Assembly (NCBI GenBank): GCA_003577305.1
Contig: QEVL01000002.1
Span: 124,001 to 188,000 of the forward strand
From: Burkholderiales bacterium
GTDB taxonomy: Bacteria; Pseudomonadota; Gammaproteobacteria; Burkholderiales; Burkholderiaceae_E
Direction: 5' to 3'
DNA: 64,000 nt
The notes below the pieces were generated by a model. It did not search any database. It saw nothing but the letters and a program-made list of their open reading frames with translations, and was not told where the DNA came from. The position numbers were made by a program, and so were the translations under genes. Shown here piece after piece: positions 33,895 to 43,800 of this stretch. How positions within the stretch are numbered: position 1 is the first letter of the stretch; each line of letters begins with the position of its first letter.

Positions 33895-34311
33895 TCAGCG
33901 CTTGTGCAGCTTCGCCGCCAGCACGTGGCTCGGCACCGGCTTGTCGCGGCTCAGCCCGGCCGCCTCGAGCCGCTCGAGGTACTGCTGCCACAGCTGTTCC
34001 TGGTTGTCGCCGAGGTAGTAGAGGTAGTCCCACGCGTAGATGCCGGTGGAATGCCCGTCGGTGAAGGTGGGCTGGATCGCGTAGTGCCCCACCGACTCGA
34101 CCGAGGTGATGCCGACCTTCGCCTTGCCGGCCTGGAGGTTCTCCTCGCCAGGTCCGTGGCCGCGCACCTCGGCCGACGGCGAATACACGCGCAGGAACTC
34201 GAACGGCAGCCGGAACAGCTTCCCGTCGGAGAATTCGATCTCGAGAACGCGCGAGCCCTGATGGACGACGACGCGCGTGGGAGATGCGTTGCTCGGATCG
34301 GATGCGGTCAT
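33895..34311 (-). CDS. DUF971 (gamma-butyrobetaine hydroxylase N-terminal-like) protein
   Basis: The protein has 138 residues. The DUF971 domain shows [23 protein letters not shown] and [13 protein letters not shown]. The domain resembles the N-terminal domain of gamma-butyrobetaine dioxygenase; in bacteria it stands alone and is linked to Fe-S proteins and to ubiE by position. Its function is not established. ATG 34311 heads this minus-strand operon. Confidence 0.9.
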   Translation of the reverse strand: MTASDPSNASPTRVVVHQGSRVLEIEFSDGKLFRLPFEFLRVYSPSAEVRGHGPGEENLQAGKAKVGITSVESVGHYAIQPTFTDGHSTGIYAWDYLYYLGDNQEQLWQQYLERLEAAGLSRDKPVPSHVLAAKLHKR

Positions 34312-34540
34312 GAGTGTGTGGCGGGCTGGAATGCGCCTGCGCCGGCGCGATGTCTCATGTTAGCCCAGAACGCGGCGTGGGCCCTTGGCAGACCCTGGCT
34401 CGCGCGCGCAACACGCATTACGCACATGTGCGGATGTTCGCACCCCGGCGCGCCCGCTAGGATCGTCGAACGGCGCCGGATTCCGCGAGCGGGGCGATCG
34501 GCCCGCTGCCCGTGTCGGCGCCGGCGCATGGGAGACGGCC

Positions 34541-35977
34541 ATGAGAGAACGGACGCAAGCGGCGCCCGCCCGGCGCCTCGACAGGATCCTGACCGCAGTC
34601 GCCGCGGGAATCGTTCTGCTGCTTGCGGGTTGCGGAGGCGGCGGCGGCGACGATCCGATCGGCGCCGCGCCGACGGCACCCGCGGCCAGCGGGCCGACTC
34701 TCGCCACGCCGACCGACAAGTCGACGGCGGTCGATTACCAGTACCAGGCCGTCGCCGAAGCGCGCGCGGCCGTCGAAGCCATCCTGACCGCGGACAAGGC
34801 CGCCGTCCAGTCACTGGTCGACGGCAGGCACGCCGACTGGGATCGCTACTGGACCACCGAGTACCCGCTGCTGCTCGAGCGACTGCGCGTCGCGACGGAA
34901 AACCTGAAGCTGAGCGAGAATTACATCCATCAGCACGTCTACGGTCTCGGTCCGGTCTACACGAAGGATCTGACGAGCGAGAAGGTCGTCCCGCTGCCGA
35001 TCGTCCTGGGGGCCATCGCGGCGATCAGCGGCATCTACGCGCTCGAGCAGAGCGGCTACCAGGAGCGCCGGAAGGCTGCCAGCGCCGCGGAACACCAGGA
35101 ACTCGTCGAGAAACTCAGGCAGGTCTACGTCGACTCGGGCATGCAGACGTCGGTCGCCGACGCCCGCTCGAAGATCGACGCGGGGATCATCGCGACGCTG
35201 CGGCAGTTGCAGACCGGAATCGACACCGCCAGGACCTTCGTCGTCGACAACTTCACTATCCCGGCCTTCGGTTCGTACCTTCCGGACGACGTCTCGACCA
35301 TCGTCGACCTGAAGGATCTGGCGAAGCAGGTCGGGGAGATCAAGGACAACCTCCTGGCGATCTTCACGACGAAAGAGTGCCGCCAGGTCATCCCCACGAA
35401 GGCGCTCGACGGCGACGGCTACCTGCAGCACCCGGAGCGTTCGGCGCTCGGACCGGCGGTCGCGAAGGCGGACGCGGTCTGCAGGATCTACTTCTGCTCG
35501 ACGAGCGACGGCACCTGCCCGAAGCTGCCCGCTGGCAACTGGGAGGCGGCCGTGTTCGCGCCGGGCCACCTGCGCGACACCGATCCGGACGTCATCGCCG
35601 GCCCCGCCGGCGGCACGGTCGCGGTCGAGGGCACGCTCGTTGCGGCCGCCGACATCGGCGCGCCGCCGCCGGTGGCCCAGTGCAGCAAGGTGCAGAACGC
35701 CGGCGGCGACCAGGCCGACACGCGCAATGTGCCGCTCGGCGCCACCTCCGGCACCTTCACGCTCACCTACCAGATGTGGAGCATCAAGGACCGCATCCGC
35801 GTGCTCTACGACGGCGCGACGCTCTTCGACTCGGGCTGCGTCAGCGACGGCAAGACCCAGCTTCTCGCGTACTCGGGGCTCGCCAGTTTCGTGACGATCC
35901 AGGTCGAACCGAACTGCACCGGCACTACCAGCGGTACGGCGTGGAACTACACGGTCGCTTGTCCGGGGGCGAACTGA
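34541..35977 (+). CDS. Unrecognised lipoprotein
   Basis: The protein has 478 residues from ATG 34541 with GGGAG upstream; the frame extends earlier but without a ribosome site. A lipoprotein signal has lipobox L-L-A-G-C followed by G-G-G-G-G. A helical region (about 60-270) contains E-A-R-A-A-V-E-A-I-L-T-A-D-K and a Lys/Glu-rich segment. A hydrophobic segment at about 150-165 (V-V-P-L-P-I-V-L-G-A-I-A-A-I) could insert in a membrane. The C-terminal 150 residues are beta-rich with several Cys, like an adhesin or proprotein-convertase P-domain. I do not recognise the family. It precedes the sensor kinase by 88 nt. Confidence 0.75.
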   Translation: MRERTQAAPARRLDRILTAVAAGIVLLLAGCGGGGGDDPIGAAPTAPAASGPTLATPTDKSTAVDYQYQAVAEARAAVEAILTADKAAVQSLVDGRHADWDRYWTTEYPLLLERLRVATENLKLSENYIHQHVYGLGPVYTKDLTSEKVVPLPIVLGAIAAISGIYALEQSGYQERRKAASAAEHQELVEKLRQVYVDSGMQTSVADARSKIDAGIIATLRQLQTGIDTARTFVVDNFTIPAFGSYLPDDVSTIVDLKDLAKQVGEIKDNLLAIFTTKECRQVIPTKALDGDGYLQHPERSALGPAVAKADAVCRIYFCSTSDGTCPKLPAGNWEAAVFAPGHLRDTDPDVIAGPAGGTVAVEGTLVAAADIGAPPPVAQCSKVQNAGGDQADTRNVPLGATSGTFTLTYQMWSIKDRIRVLYDGATLFDSGCVSDGKTQLLAYSGLASFVTIQVEPNCTGTTSGTAWNYTVACPGAN

Positions 35978-36064
35978 CGACCCGGCGGCGGCGCGCGCCG
36001 CTTGACCCGGCCGACGGCCCGGCGACATGATGAACGGGTTCCCGACTCCCGCTGGCGGTGCCAG

Positions 36065-37975
36065 GTGCCCGAGCAGACCGACGCGCGCCCATTGCCCCGG
36101 CGCCGCTCGTGGCGGGGCGCGGTCGCGCGCGCGCTGATCGGGTGCGGGGCGACCGTGCTGCTCGTCGCCAACGGGGTCGCGGCGGCGGCCGGCGTGCCGC
36201 TCCAGGTGCGCGTCGGCGTCGCCGCTGCCGAAGTCGCCGATTGCTGCACCGAACCGCCTGCGCGATTCGACGGCGCACCGCTCGCCACCGTCGGCGTCGG
36301 CCCGCGCTCGAGCCCGCGCTGGCTGCGCATCGACGCGCCACTGGCCGGAGAGGTGCTCGCGCTCAGGCCGGTCGTCGATCGCGCCACCCTGTACTGGCGC
36401 AACCGCGCCACCGGGCGCTGGGAAACCTCGCTCACCGGCGACCACGTGGGTCCCGAAATGCGCACGCTCGCGGTGGCGGGCATGGCGCTGCCGGTACCCG
36501 CGGCAGCCGACGACGGACCGGCCTATCTGCGCGTCGAGCAGCCGTCGTTCACCGTGCTGCGATTCGAGCGCCACCCGACGGGAGACTACGCGGCGCTGCA
36601 GGCGCGGCGCCTGAACCTCGACCTGCTGCTGCTCGGCTTCGTCTCCGCGATCGTCTGCTACAACCTCGCCGTGTCGGCGCTCATCCGCGACCGCGTGTTC
36701 CTGCTCAACGCGATCACCATCCTGTCGATGCTCGTGATCGCGGTCTATCTCGCCGGCTACGGCCCGCTGTACCTGTGGCCGCAGCAGCCCGCGCTGGGCG
36801 ACCAGGCGATGAACCTCGCGATGGCGGTCGGCAACGCGAGCGGCGCGCTGCTGGTGCGCGAGCAACTGGCGTGCGGCGCCACGCACCGGGCGTGGCTGCG
36901 CGCGCTGCTCGCGCCGGTCGCGCTGGCGCCGCTCGCGTGGCTCGCCGGGGTCGTCGCGCCGTACCACGTCGGGCGCCACGCGCTGCTCGTCGTGTCGGTG
37001 GTCACGGTGGCGACGGTCACCGCTGCGCTGGTGCCCGGGGTGCTGCGCGGCGAGCGCAACGCGCGACTGGTCAGCCTGCCGTTCCTGCTCGCGATGATGC
37101 CCGCCATCGGCATTGCCGCATTGCAACGACTCACCGGCCCCGGCACGCCCGGCCTGCCGGACAGCGCCTTCGGCTCGTTCCTCGCGCTCGAGGCGCTGCT
37201 TTTCTCGCTCGTGCTCGCGGCGCGCGTACGCAGCGCCGAGGCCGATCGGCGCACGGCCGACGCGGCACTCCTCGCGGCGCGGCGCGATGCCGGCGCGCGC
37301 ATCCTGCGCGCGCAGGACGTCGAGCGCCAGCGCGTCGCGCAGGACCTGCACGACAGCGTGGGGCAGCGATTGCTGTTCCTGATCAACCGGTTGCGACTGC
37401 TCGAGCTCGAAGCGGCGCGGCAGGGCTTCACGGCGCAGGCCTCGGTCGGCGACGCGCTGAACGACGCGACCGACGTGCTCGACGGGATCCGGCGCATCTC
37501 GCGCGCGATGCATCCGGCGACTTTCGACTACCTCGGCTGGCGCGGCGCGCTCGAGTCGCTGGTCGACGCGATGAACCGGGACACGCCGATGAACTGTACG
37601 GCGACCTTCGACGTCGCCGCCGGGGAGCCGACCGGCGAGGCCGGGCTGCACCTGTACAGGATCGCGCAGGAGGGCTTCAACAACGTGCTCCGGCACGCCG
37701 GCGCGACACGCTGCACCGCGCGCTTCGCGTGCCGCGACGGCCGGGTCACGCTCGCGATCGAGGACGACGGTGTCGGCCCGGGCGATCGCACCGACCCGGC
37801 AGACCGTGCCACGGGCCTGGGCCTGGTATCGATCGACGAGCGCACGCGGTTGCTCGGCGGAGACTGGACGATCGGACCCGGCGCCTCGGGCGGAACCCGG
37901 CTCGAGGTGTCGGTCCCCTTCGGGCCGGGCGCCGCGCCGGGTACCGGCGCCGCGTCTGCGGAGTCGGTGCCGTGA
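36065..37975 (+). CDS. Membrane sensor histidine kinase (7TMR-DISM plus HisKA_3)
   Basis: The protein has 636 residues from GTG 36065; a TTG at 36002 is an alternative start. It begins with a signal-like helix and a periplasmic 7TMR-DISM-type beta domain. About seven membrane helices (residues 180-390) follow, then a HisKA_3 dimerisation domain with the phospho-acceptor His429 in D-L-H-D-S-V-G-Q. A HATPase_c domain ends the protein, with F-N-N-V-L-R-H-A and G-L-G-L. Such NarL-class kinases sense extracellular or membrane signals. It overlaps the response regulator by 4 nt. Confidence 0.88.
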   Translation: MPEQTDARPLPRRRSWRGAVARALIGCGATVLLVANGVAAAAGVPLQVRVGVAAAEVADCCTEPPARFDGAPLATVGVGPRSSPRWLRIDAPLAGEVLALRPVVDRATLYWRNRATGRWETSLTGDHVGPEMRTLAVAGMALPVPAAADDGPAYLRVEQPSFTVLRFERHPTGDYAALQARRLNLDLLLLGFVSAIVCYNLAVSALIRDRVFLLNAITILSMLVIAVYLAGYGPLYLWPQQPALGDQAMNLAMAVGNASGALLVREQLACGATHRAWLRALLAPVALAPLAWLAGVVAPYHVGRHALLVVSVVTVATVTAALVPGVLRGERNARLVSLPFLLAMMPAIGIAALQRLTGPGTPGLPDSAFGSFLALEALLFSLVLAARVRSAEADRRTADAALLAARRDAGARILRAQDVERQRVAQDLHDSVGQRLLFLINRLRLLELEAARQGFTAQASVGDALNDATDVLDGIRRISRAMHPATFDYLGWRGALESLVDAMNRDTPMNCTATFDVAAGEPTGEAGLHLYRIAQEGFNNVLRHAGATRCTARFACRDGRVTLAIEDDGVGPGDRTDPADRATGLGLVSIDERTRLLGGDWTIGPGASGGTRLEVSVPFGPGAAPGTGAASAESVP

Positions 37976-38613
37976 CGCTGCGCGTGCTCATCTGCGACGA
38001 CCACCCGCTGTTCCGGGTCGGGCTGCGCGCCGCGCTGGCGGAGCACCCCGCCGTCGACGTGGTCGGCGAAGCCGCCGACGGACGCGACTGCCTGGCGATG
38101 CTGCAGTCGCTCGGGCCCGACGTGCTGCTGCTCGACCTCGCGCTGCGAGAGATGGGCGGCTACGAGGTGCTCGCGTGGATTCGCGCGCACCGACCGGGGC
38201 TGCGTACCCTCGTCCTGTCGATGTATTCGGAGCCCGCCTTCGCCGAGCGAGCGCGCGCGCTCGGCGCGTGCGGCTTCATCGCGAAGGAGGACGCGTTGAG
38301 CGAGATCCACGCCGCGCTCGAACACCCGCGCGACGCGTTCTACGCGAGCGCGTCGGTGAGAACGACGCCGCGTGGGGCGCGCGCCGGGGAACTCGCCCGC
38401 ATCGACGAACGTCTCCTCGCGCTGTCGCCAACCGAGCGCCGCGTGATGAGCCTGCTGTCGCAGTCGCTGACGAGCCGCGAGATCGCACGGCGACTCGGGA
38501 TCAGCCTGCGCACCGTCCAGACCCACCGGACGCACATCGCCGACAAGCTCGACGTGCACGGCGTCAATCGGCTGATGGAACTGGCGATCCGCTACCGGCA
38601 GATCTTCTCGTAG
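37972..38613 (+). CDS. NarL/LuxR-family response regulator
   Basis: The protein has 213 residues from GTG 37972. The receiver domain has the acidic pair Asp9-Asp10 and phospho-acceptor Asp55 (L-L-L-D-L). A C-terminal LuxR-type helix-turn-helix follows at about residues 146-205 (L-S-P-T-E-R-R-V-M-S-L-L, S-R-E-I-A-R-R-L-G-I-S-L-R-T-V-Q-T-H). It is the partner of the overlapping kinase gene. Its targets are unknown; the lipoprotein gene just upstream is one candidate. Confidence 0.93.
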   Translation: MTLRVLICDDHPLFRVGLRAALAEHPAVDVVGEAADGRDCLAMLQSLGPDVLLLDLALREMGGYEVLAWIRAHRPGLRTLVLSMYSEPAFAERARALGACGFIAKEDALSEIHAALEHPRDAFYASASVRTTPRGARAGELARIDERLLALSPTERRVMSLLSQSLTSREIARRLGISLRTVQTHRTHIADKLDVHGVNRLMELAIRYRQIFS

Positions 38614-38624
38614 CGCCCGTTGCC

Positions 38625-40277
38625 CTACCCCTGAACGCCGGCGGGCGCAGCCTCGATCCTCAGCGACAGCCGCTCGTAGCCGGGGCCGCGCTCGATCAGC
38701 GAGGCGAATCGGATCGCGACCTCGCGATCGGGCTCGCGCAAGACCGCGCAGGTGCCGGCGTGGGCACGCCTGGGCGGCAGCACCAGGCTGGGCAATTCGC
38801 CGGCCGCCGCATCGCCCGGCAGCAGCCACGCGTCGATGAAGAACAGCGCCTCGCCGATCCTGACGCCCGCCGGCACCGGCTTTCCCCGCCAACAGCGCAC
38901 GCCGAGTCGCTGGCCGCGAAGACGCAGGTAGTCGGGACCGGGAATCTGCTCGATCGACTCGACCGTCGCCAGCGACAGGCCGGAGTCGCGCGCGATCGCG
39001 ACCAGCACGCCGAGCGCGGCACGCGGAGCCGAACCGTGGCGCAGCAGCGTCAGCCGACCGGCTTCGGGTTCTTCGACCTGCTCGATCGCCTCGCCCTCGG
39101 CCATCACCAGCGTCACCGGATCGCGCCGGTCGACATCGCTGCCGAGCGCCACGCGCATGATCGTGTTCTGCTCCCACCGGCCGCTGTATTCGTACGGCGC
39201 ATCGGCCGCCTGCGCAGCGCGGGCCTCGAGCACCGGCTGCATGTCGGCCGCGTGGATCCGCGGCAGGCCGAAGCGCAACCGGGCGTTGCGCGGAACGTCG
39301 GCGCCATTGCTGCCGGCTTCACCGCCGGCGCCCGACACGGTGAGCAGCGAGACCTGCGTCCAGCGCCGCTCGAGATCGGCGAGCAGCGCAAGGGTGGCGC
39401 TGCCGGTCAACGGCAGCAACTGGCGCGACGGCGCCTCGCCGGTCGAAGCGAGCCACTGCTGGCGACGACGGGCGATGCTGGCCGGCAGCCTGTGGGCGTC
39501 GAGACGCACCGCGTGGTCGGCGCTGAGCGCGAGGGTCGGGCCGTACGGGTTGGGTTGCGGCGCACCGTCGTCGATGCGGTAGCCGACTTTCGCTGCCAGC
39601 CGCGCTGCGAGCCGATCGGCGACGCCCGCCTCCGCGCCGGCACGCGACGGCAGCGCCGCAGCCTGCAACAGCAGCGGATAGACGAACAGCGCGCGCGCAG
39701 TCGTCGGCTTGACCAGCGGCAGCTCGTCGATCAGCGTCTCGTCCTGGAACGTGCTGCGCCGCATGTGGCGGGCAAGAACGCAAAGCGCGTCCCAGTCGGC
39801 AGCCAGCGGTGCGACCCGATGACGCAGCAGCAGCGACACGATGCGCGCCTGCGCGTCGAGCGCGCGAGCCAGCGGCATCACGACGCGCAGCGCATTCGTG
39901 GCCCCTGGAATGATCGAGCGGGTGTCGTCGCCGTGGACGCCGAGCATCAGCGAGTACGCGCGTTTGAAGAGGTCGCGGCTGGCGCGCAGGCTGGCGAGCG
40001 CACTTCCGAGGCGCTGCCAGTCCGCCTCGGGAAAAGGCAACGCGAGCCCGGCGAGCGGTGCCACGCAGCGCTCGATGGCACGAATCTGGTCGATGCGAAC
40101 CTGCTCGAGGATCTCGAACAGGGAATCGGGGGCCGGGCCCGGCCGCGCCAATCGCGCGAGCAGCGCGTCGATCGCCGACAGGCGCTGCTGGGCCTGCGTG
40201 GGCAGTGCGTCGAGCCATTGCCTGCACGACACGGCGTCACGCACGCGCACAGGATCGGATTCCGGACCTTGGGTCAT
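38625..40277 (-). CDS. Unrecognised 550-residue cytoplasmic protein
   Basis: The ATG is at 40277; the frame upstream is antisense to the FAD oxidase and HIT genes. There is no signal peptide or membrane helix. The N-terminal half is helical (L-A-R-L-A-R-P-G-P-A-P-D-S-L-F-E-I-L-E-Q-V-R-I-D-Q) with a long Arg/Ala/Leu-rich middle. The C-terminal 170 residues are beta-rich and end with G-V-R-I-G-E-A-L-F-F-I-D and E-P-D-R-E-V-A-I-R-F-A-S. That could be a PilZ-like beta-barrel, but I cannot confirm the RxxxR motif. It converges with the response regulator (11 nt). Confidence 0.75.
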   Translation of the reverse strand: MTQGPESDPVRVRDAVSCRQWLDALPTQAQQRLSAIDALLARLARPGPAPDSLFEILEQVRIDQIRAIERCVAPLAGLALPFPEADWQRLGSALASLRASRDLFKRAYSLMLGVHGDDTRSIIPGATNALRVVMPLARALDAQARIVSLLLRHRVAPLAADWDALCVLARHMRRSTFQDETLIDELPLVKPTTARALFVYPLLLQAAALPSRAGAEAGVADRLAARLAAKVGYRIDDGAPQPNPYGPTLALSADHAVRLDAHRLPASIARRRQQWLASTGEAPSRQLLPLTGSATLALLADLERRWTQVSLLTVSGAGGEAGSNGADVPRNARLRFGLPRIHAADMQPVLEARAAQAADAPYEYSGRWEQNTIMRVALGSDVDRRDPVTLVMAEGEAIEQVEEPEAGRLTLLRHGSAPRAALGVLVAIARDSGLSLATVESIEQIPGPDYLRLRGQRLGVRCWRGKPVPAGVRIGEALFFIDAWLLPGDAAAGELPSLVLPPRRAHAGTCAVLREPDREVAIRFASLIERGPGYERLSLRIEAAPAGVQG

Positions 40278-40429
40278 GGGCAGTCTTCGTGATCGTTCCA
40301 GGCTCGTCGCCGCATGTGAGCCAAGTGTGCGCCGGCCCGAGCCGCGCGCAACGGCATTGCCGCACACTGCCCGCCGACGCCTGATGGGCGGCGAGCGCAG
40401 GCCGACGGGCGGTCGAACGACGGCGTGCT

Positions 40430-40888
40430 TCAGGCCCCCGCGGGCAGCCTGCGCCTGAGAGCGTCGAGATAGGAGGGCAGGCGCGCGGCAACCCGGTTGC
40501 GCCGCGCCTCGACCGCGGCGTCGCGCCCCACGGCCGCGCGCCCCCAGACCGGTTCGGGGAAGTGCCGGTCGTCGCGCCAGCGCGCAACCACGTGCCAGTG
40601 CAGGTGCGGCACGACGTTGCCGAAGCTGGCGAGATTGACCTTGTCCGGCACGAGCACTGCACGCTGCGTTTCTTCGACCGTGAGCACCACGTGCATCAGT
40701 TCGGCGCGATCGGCCGCGCCGAGCTCGCTCATCTCGGCGACGTGCGCATTCCAGATCACGCGCGTGAAGGCCGGATAGTCGGGCTCGTCGGCCAGCACGA
40801 CACGCCAGTTGCGCGCCCGCGCGAGCAGCGTGCCGCCCTCGCCCGCGCACAGTGCGCAGCTTCGGTCGGGCGTGGCGCCAGCGGCCAT
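40430..40888 (-). CDS. HIT-family nucleotide hydrolase
   Basis: The protein has 152 residues. The histidine triad H-L-H-W-H-V-V lies at 95-101, with the upstream N-L-A-S-F-G-N-V-V-P segment. HIT proteins hydrolyse or transfer nucleoside phosphates. An N-terminal C-x2-C (Cys11, Cys14) may bind zinc. ATG 40888 follows the FAD-oxidase stop immediately (TGA-ATG), so the two are translationally linked. The gap 40278-40429 downstream holds nothing I can call. Confidence 0.92.
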   Translation of the reverse strand: MAAGATPDRSCALCAGEGGTLLARARNWRVVLADEPDYPAFTRVIWNAHVAEMSELGAADRAELMHVVLTVEETQRAVLVPDKVNLASFGNVVPHLHWHVVARWRDDRHFPEPVWGRAAVGRDAAVEARRNRVAARLPSYLDALRRRLPAGA

Positions 40889-43800
40889 TCAGACGAGCAC
40901 GCGCTCGATGCCGCCGTCGTTGGCGCGGCGCACGTAGGCCTGCAGCCAGTCTTCGCCGAGGATGTGCCGCGCCAGCTCGACGACGACGTAGTCGGCCTCG
41001 ACCCCGGCGTCCTCCTCGAAGCGCACCATGCCCTGCAGGCACGACGGGCACGAGGTGAGCACCTTGATCGGACCGGCGAAACGCTCGCCGGCCGCACCGT
41101 CGGCCCCCGCCACCGGCAGCTCGCGCAGCGCCTGGGCGTCGCGGCGCATTTCCTCTTCCTTGCGGAAGCGCACCTGCGTGCTGATGTCGGGGCGCGACAC
41201 CGCGAGCGTGCCCGACTCGCCGCAGCAGCGGTCGTTCTTCCCGATGCGTCCGTTCAGCGAATCGTTGATCAGCGCATTGACCACCTTCAGCGGCGCGTAT
41301 TGCTTGATCGGGCTGTGGCAGGGATCGTGGTACATGTAGCGCGCACCGGTGACGCCGTCGAGGCGCACGCCCTTCTCCATCAGGAACTCGTGGATGTCGA
41401 CCATGCGGCAGCCCGGGAAGATCCTGTCGAAGCGGTAGTCCTGCAACTGGTCGTAGCAGGTGCCGCAGCTCACGACCACCGTGCGGATGTCGAGGTAGTT
41501 CAGCGTGGTGGCGACGCGGTGCAGCAGCACCCGGTTGTCGGTGATGATCTTTTCCGCCCGGTCGTACTGGCCCGAGCCGCGCTGCGGATAGCCGCAGCAC
41601 AGATAGCCCGGCGGCAGCACCGTCTGCACGCCCACGTGCCAGAGCATCGCCTGCGTGGCCAGTCCCACCTGCGAGAACAGGCGCTCGGAGCCGCATCCGG
41701 GGAAATAGAACACTGCCTCGGTGTCGACCGTGGTCGCCTGCGGGTCGCGGATGATCGGCACGTAGCGCGCGTCTTCGACGTCGAGCAGTGCGCGCGCGGT
41801 CTTCTTCGGCAGGTTGCCCGGCATTTTCTTGTTGACGAAGTGGATCACCTGCTCTTTCAGCGGGGCTCGCCCCACCGTGGCCGGCGGCCTGCGCGTCTGC
41901 TCCCTCGCCGGGCGCCGGAACAGGTCGGCGGCCAGCCGCTGCGCCCGATAGCCGATGCCGACCATCGCCGCGCGCGTGGCGCGGATCGTGTCCGGGTCGG
42001 TGGCATTCAGGAAGAACATCGCGGCCGCGTTGCCCGGATTGAACTTCTTCCTGCCCATCTTGCGCAGCAGGTTGCGCATGTTCATCGACACGTCGCCGAA
42101 GTCGATGTCCACCGGACACGGCGCCAGGCACTTGTGGCAGACGGTGCAGTGGTCGGCGACGTCGGAGAATTCGTCCCAGTGGCGGATCGACACGCCGCGC
42201 CGCGTCTGCTCCTCGTACAGGAAGGCCTCGACCAGCAGGGAGGTGGCGAGGATCTTGTTGCGCGGCGAATAGAGCAGGTTCGCGCGCGGCACGTGCGTGG
42301 CGCACACGGGCTTGCACTTGCCGCAGCGCAGGCAGTTGCGCACCGAGTCGGCGATCGAGCCGATGTCGGACTGCTGCAGGATCAGCGACTCGGCGCCCAT
42401 CAGGCCGAAGCTCGGCGTGTAGGCGTTGCGCAGGTCGCCCGGCAGGGCCGGATCGTCGAGCAGCTTGCCGCGGTTGAAGCGGCCTTCGGGATCGACGCGC
42501 TGCTTGTAGGCGCGGAAGTCGGCTATCTCCTCGTCGCCGAGGAATTCGAGCTTGGTGATGCCGATGCCGTGCTCGCCGGAGATCACCCCGTCGAGCGAGC
42601 GCGCCAGCGCCATGATGCGCGCCACCGCCGCCTCGGCCTCCTTGAGCATCGCGTAGTCGTCGGAGTTCACCGGGATGTTGGTGTGCACGTTGCCGTCGCC
42701 GGCGTGCATGTGCAGCGCGACGAAGACCCGGCCGCGCAGCAGCTTGCGGTGGACCGCGTCGAGCGCCTGCAGCAGCGGCGCGAACGCCAGCCCCGAGAAG
42801 ATGTCGTCGAGCCTCGCGCGAACCTCGGTCTTGAACGACACGCGGATCGTGCGGTCCTGCAGCACGCGGAACAGCGTGGCGTCGGGCTCGTTCGCGAGGC
42901 GCTCGTCGAGCCGCTCGCGCAGGTGCGCCAGGCCCAGTCCGGCGAGCGCGTCGCGCAACGGCGCGAGCGGCTCGTCGATGTGCCCGAGCAGGAAGCTCCA
43001 GCGCCGGCGCGCCGCCCGGATGAGCCCGAGCGCCTGCGCGCGCCGCGCGGCCGACATCTCGCGTTCGGCCGCATCGTCGCGGCCGGCAACCGGCCGCGGC
43101 AGCTGCGCCTCGTCGGCGAGCAGGCGCTCGAGCGCGTCGAGCGTCGCCAGCTTGTTCTTCGTCGACAGCTCGATGTTGATGCGCTCGACACCGTCGGTGT
43201 ACTCGCCCATGCGCGCGAGCGGAATGACCACGTCCTCGTTGATCTTGAATGCGTTGGTGTGGCGCGCGATCGCCGCGGTGCGCGCGCGGTCGGCCCAGAA
43301 CGCCTTGCGCGCCTGCGCCGACACGGCGACGAAGCCTTCGCCGGCGCGCCGGTTCGCCATCCGCACCACCTCGGAGGCGGCGCGCGCGACCGCATCGTCG
43401 TCGTCGCCGACGATGTCGCCGATCAGCACCATCTTCGGCAGGCCGCCGCGGCGCGACTTCGTGGTGTAGCCCACCGCGCGCAGATAGCGCTCGTCGAGGT
43501 GTTCGAGGCCCGCGAGGATCGCGCCGTGCGGGCGCGTGTCGAGGTAATTCTTGATTTCGACGATCGACGGCACCGCGTCGCGGGGCTGGCCGAAAAACTC
43601 GAGGCAGACGGTGCGGATGCACTGCGGCATGCGGTGCAGCACCCAGCGCGCCGAGGTGATCAGGCCGTCGCAGCCCTCCTTCTGCACGCCGGGCAATCCG
43701 GCGAGGAACTTGTCGGTGACGTCCTTGCCCAGCCCGGGCTTGCGAAAGCGCCGCCCTTCGATGTCGAGACGCTCGCTGCGGATCGGTTCGCCGCGCATCG

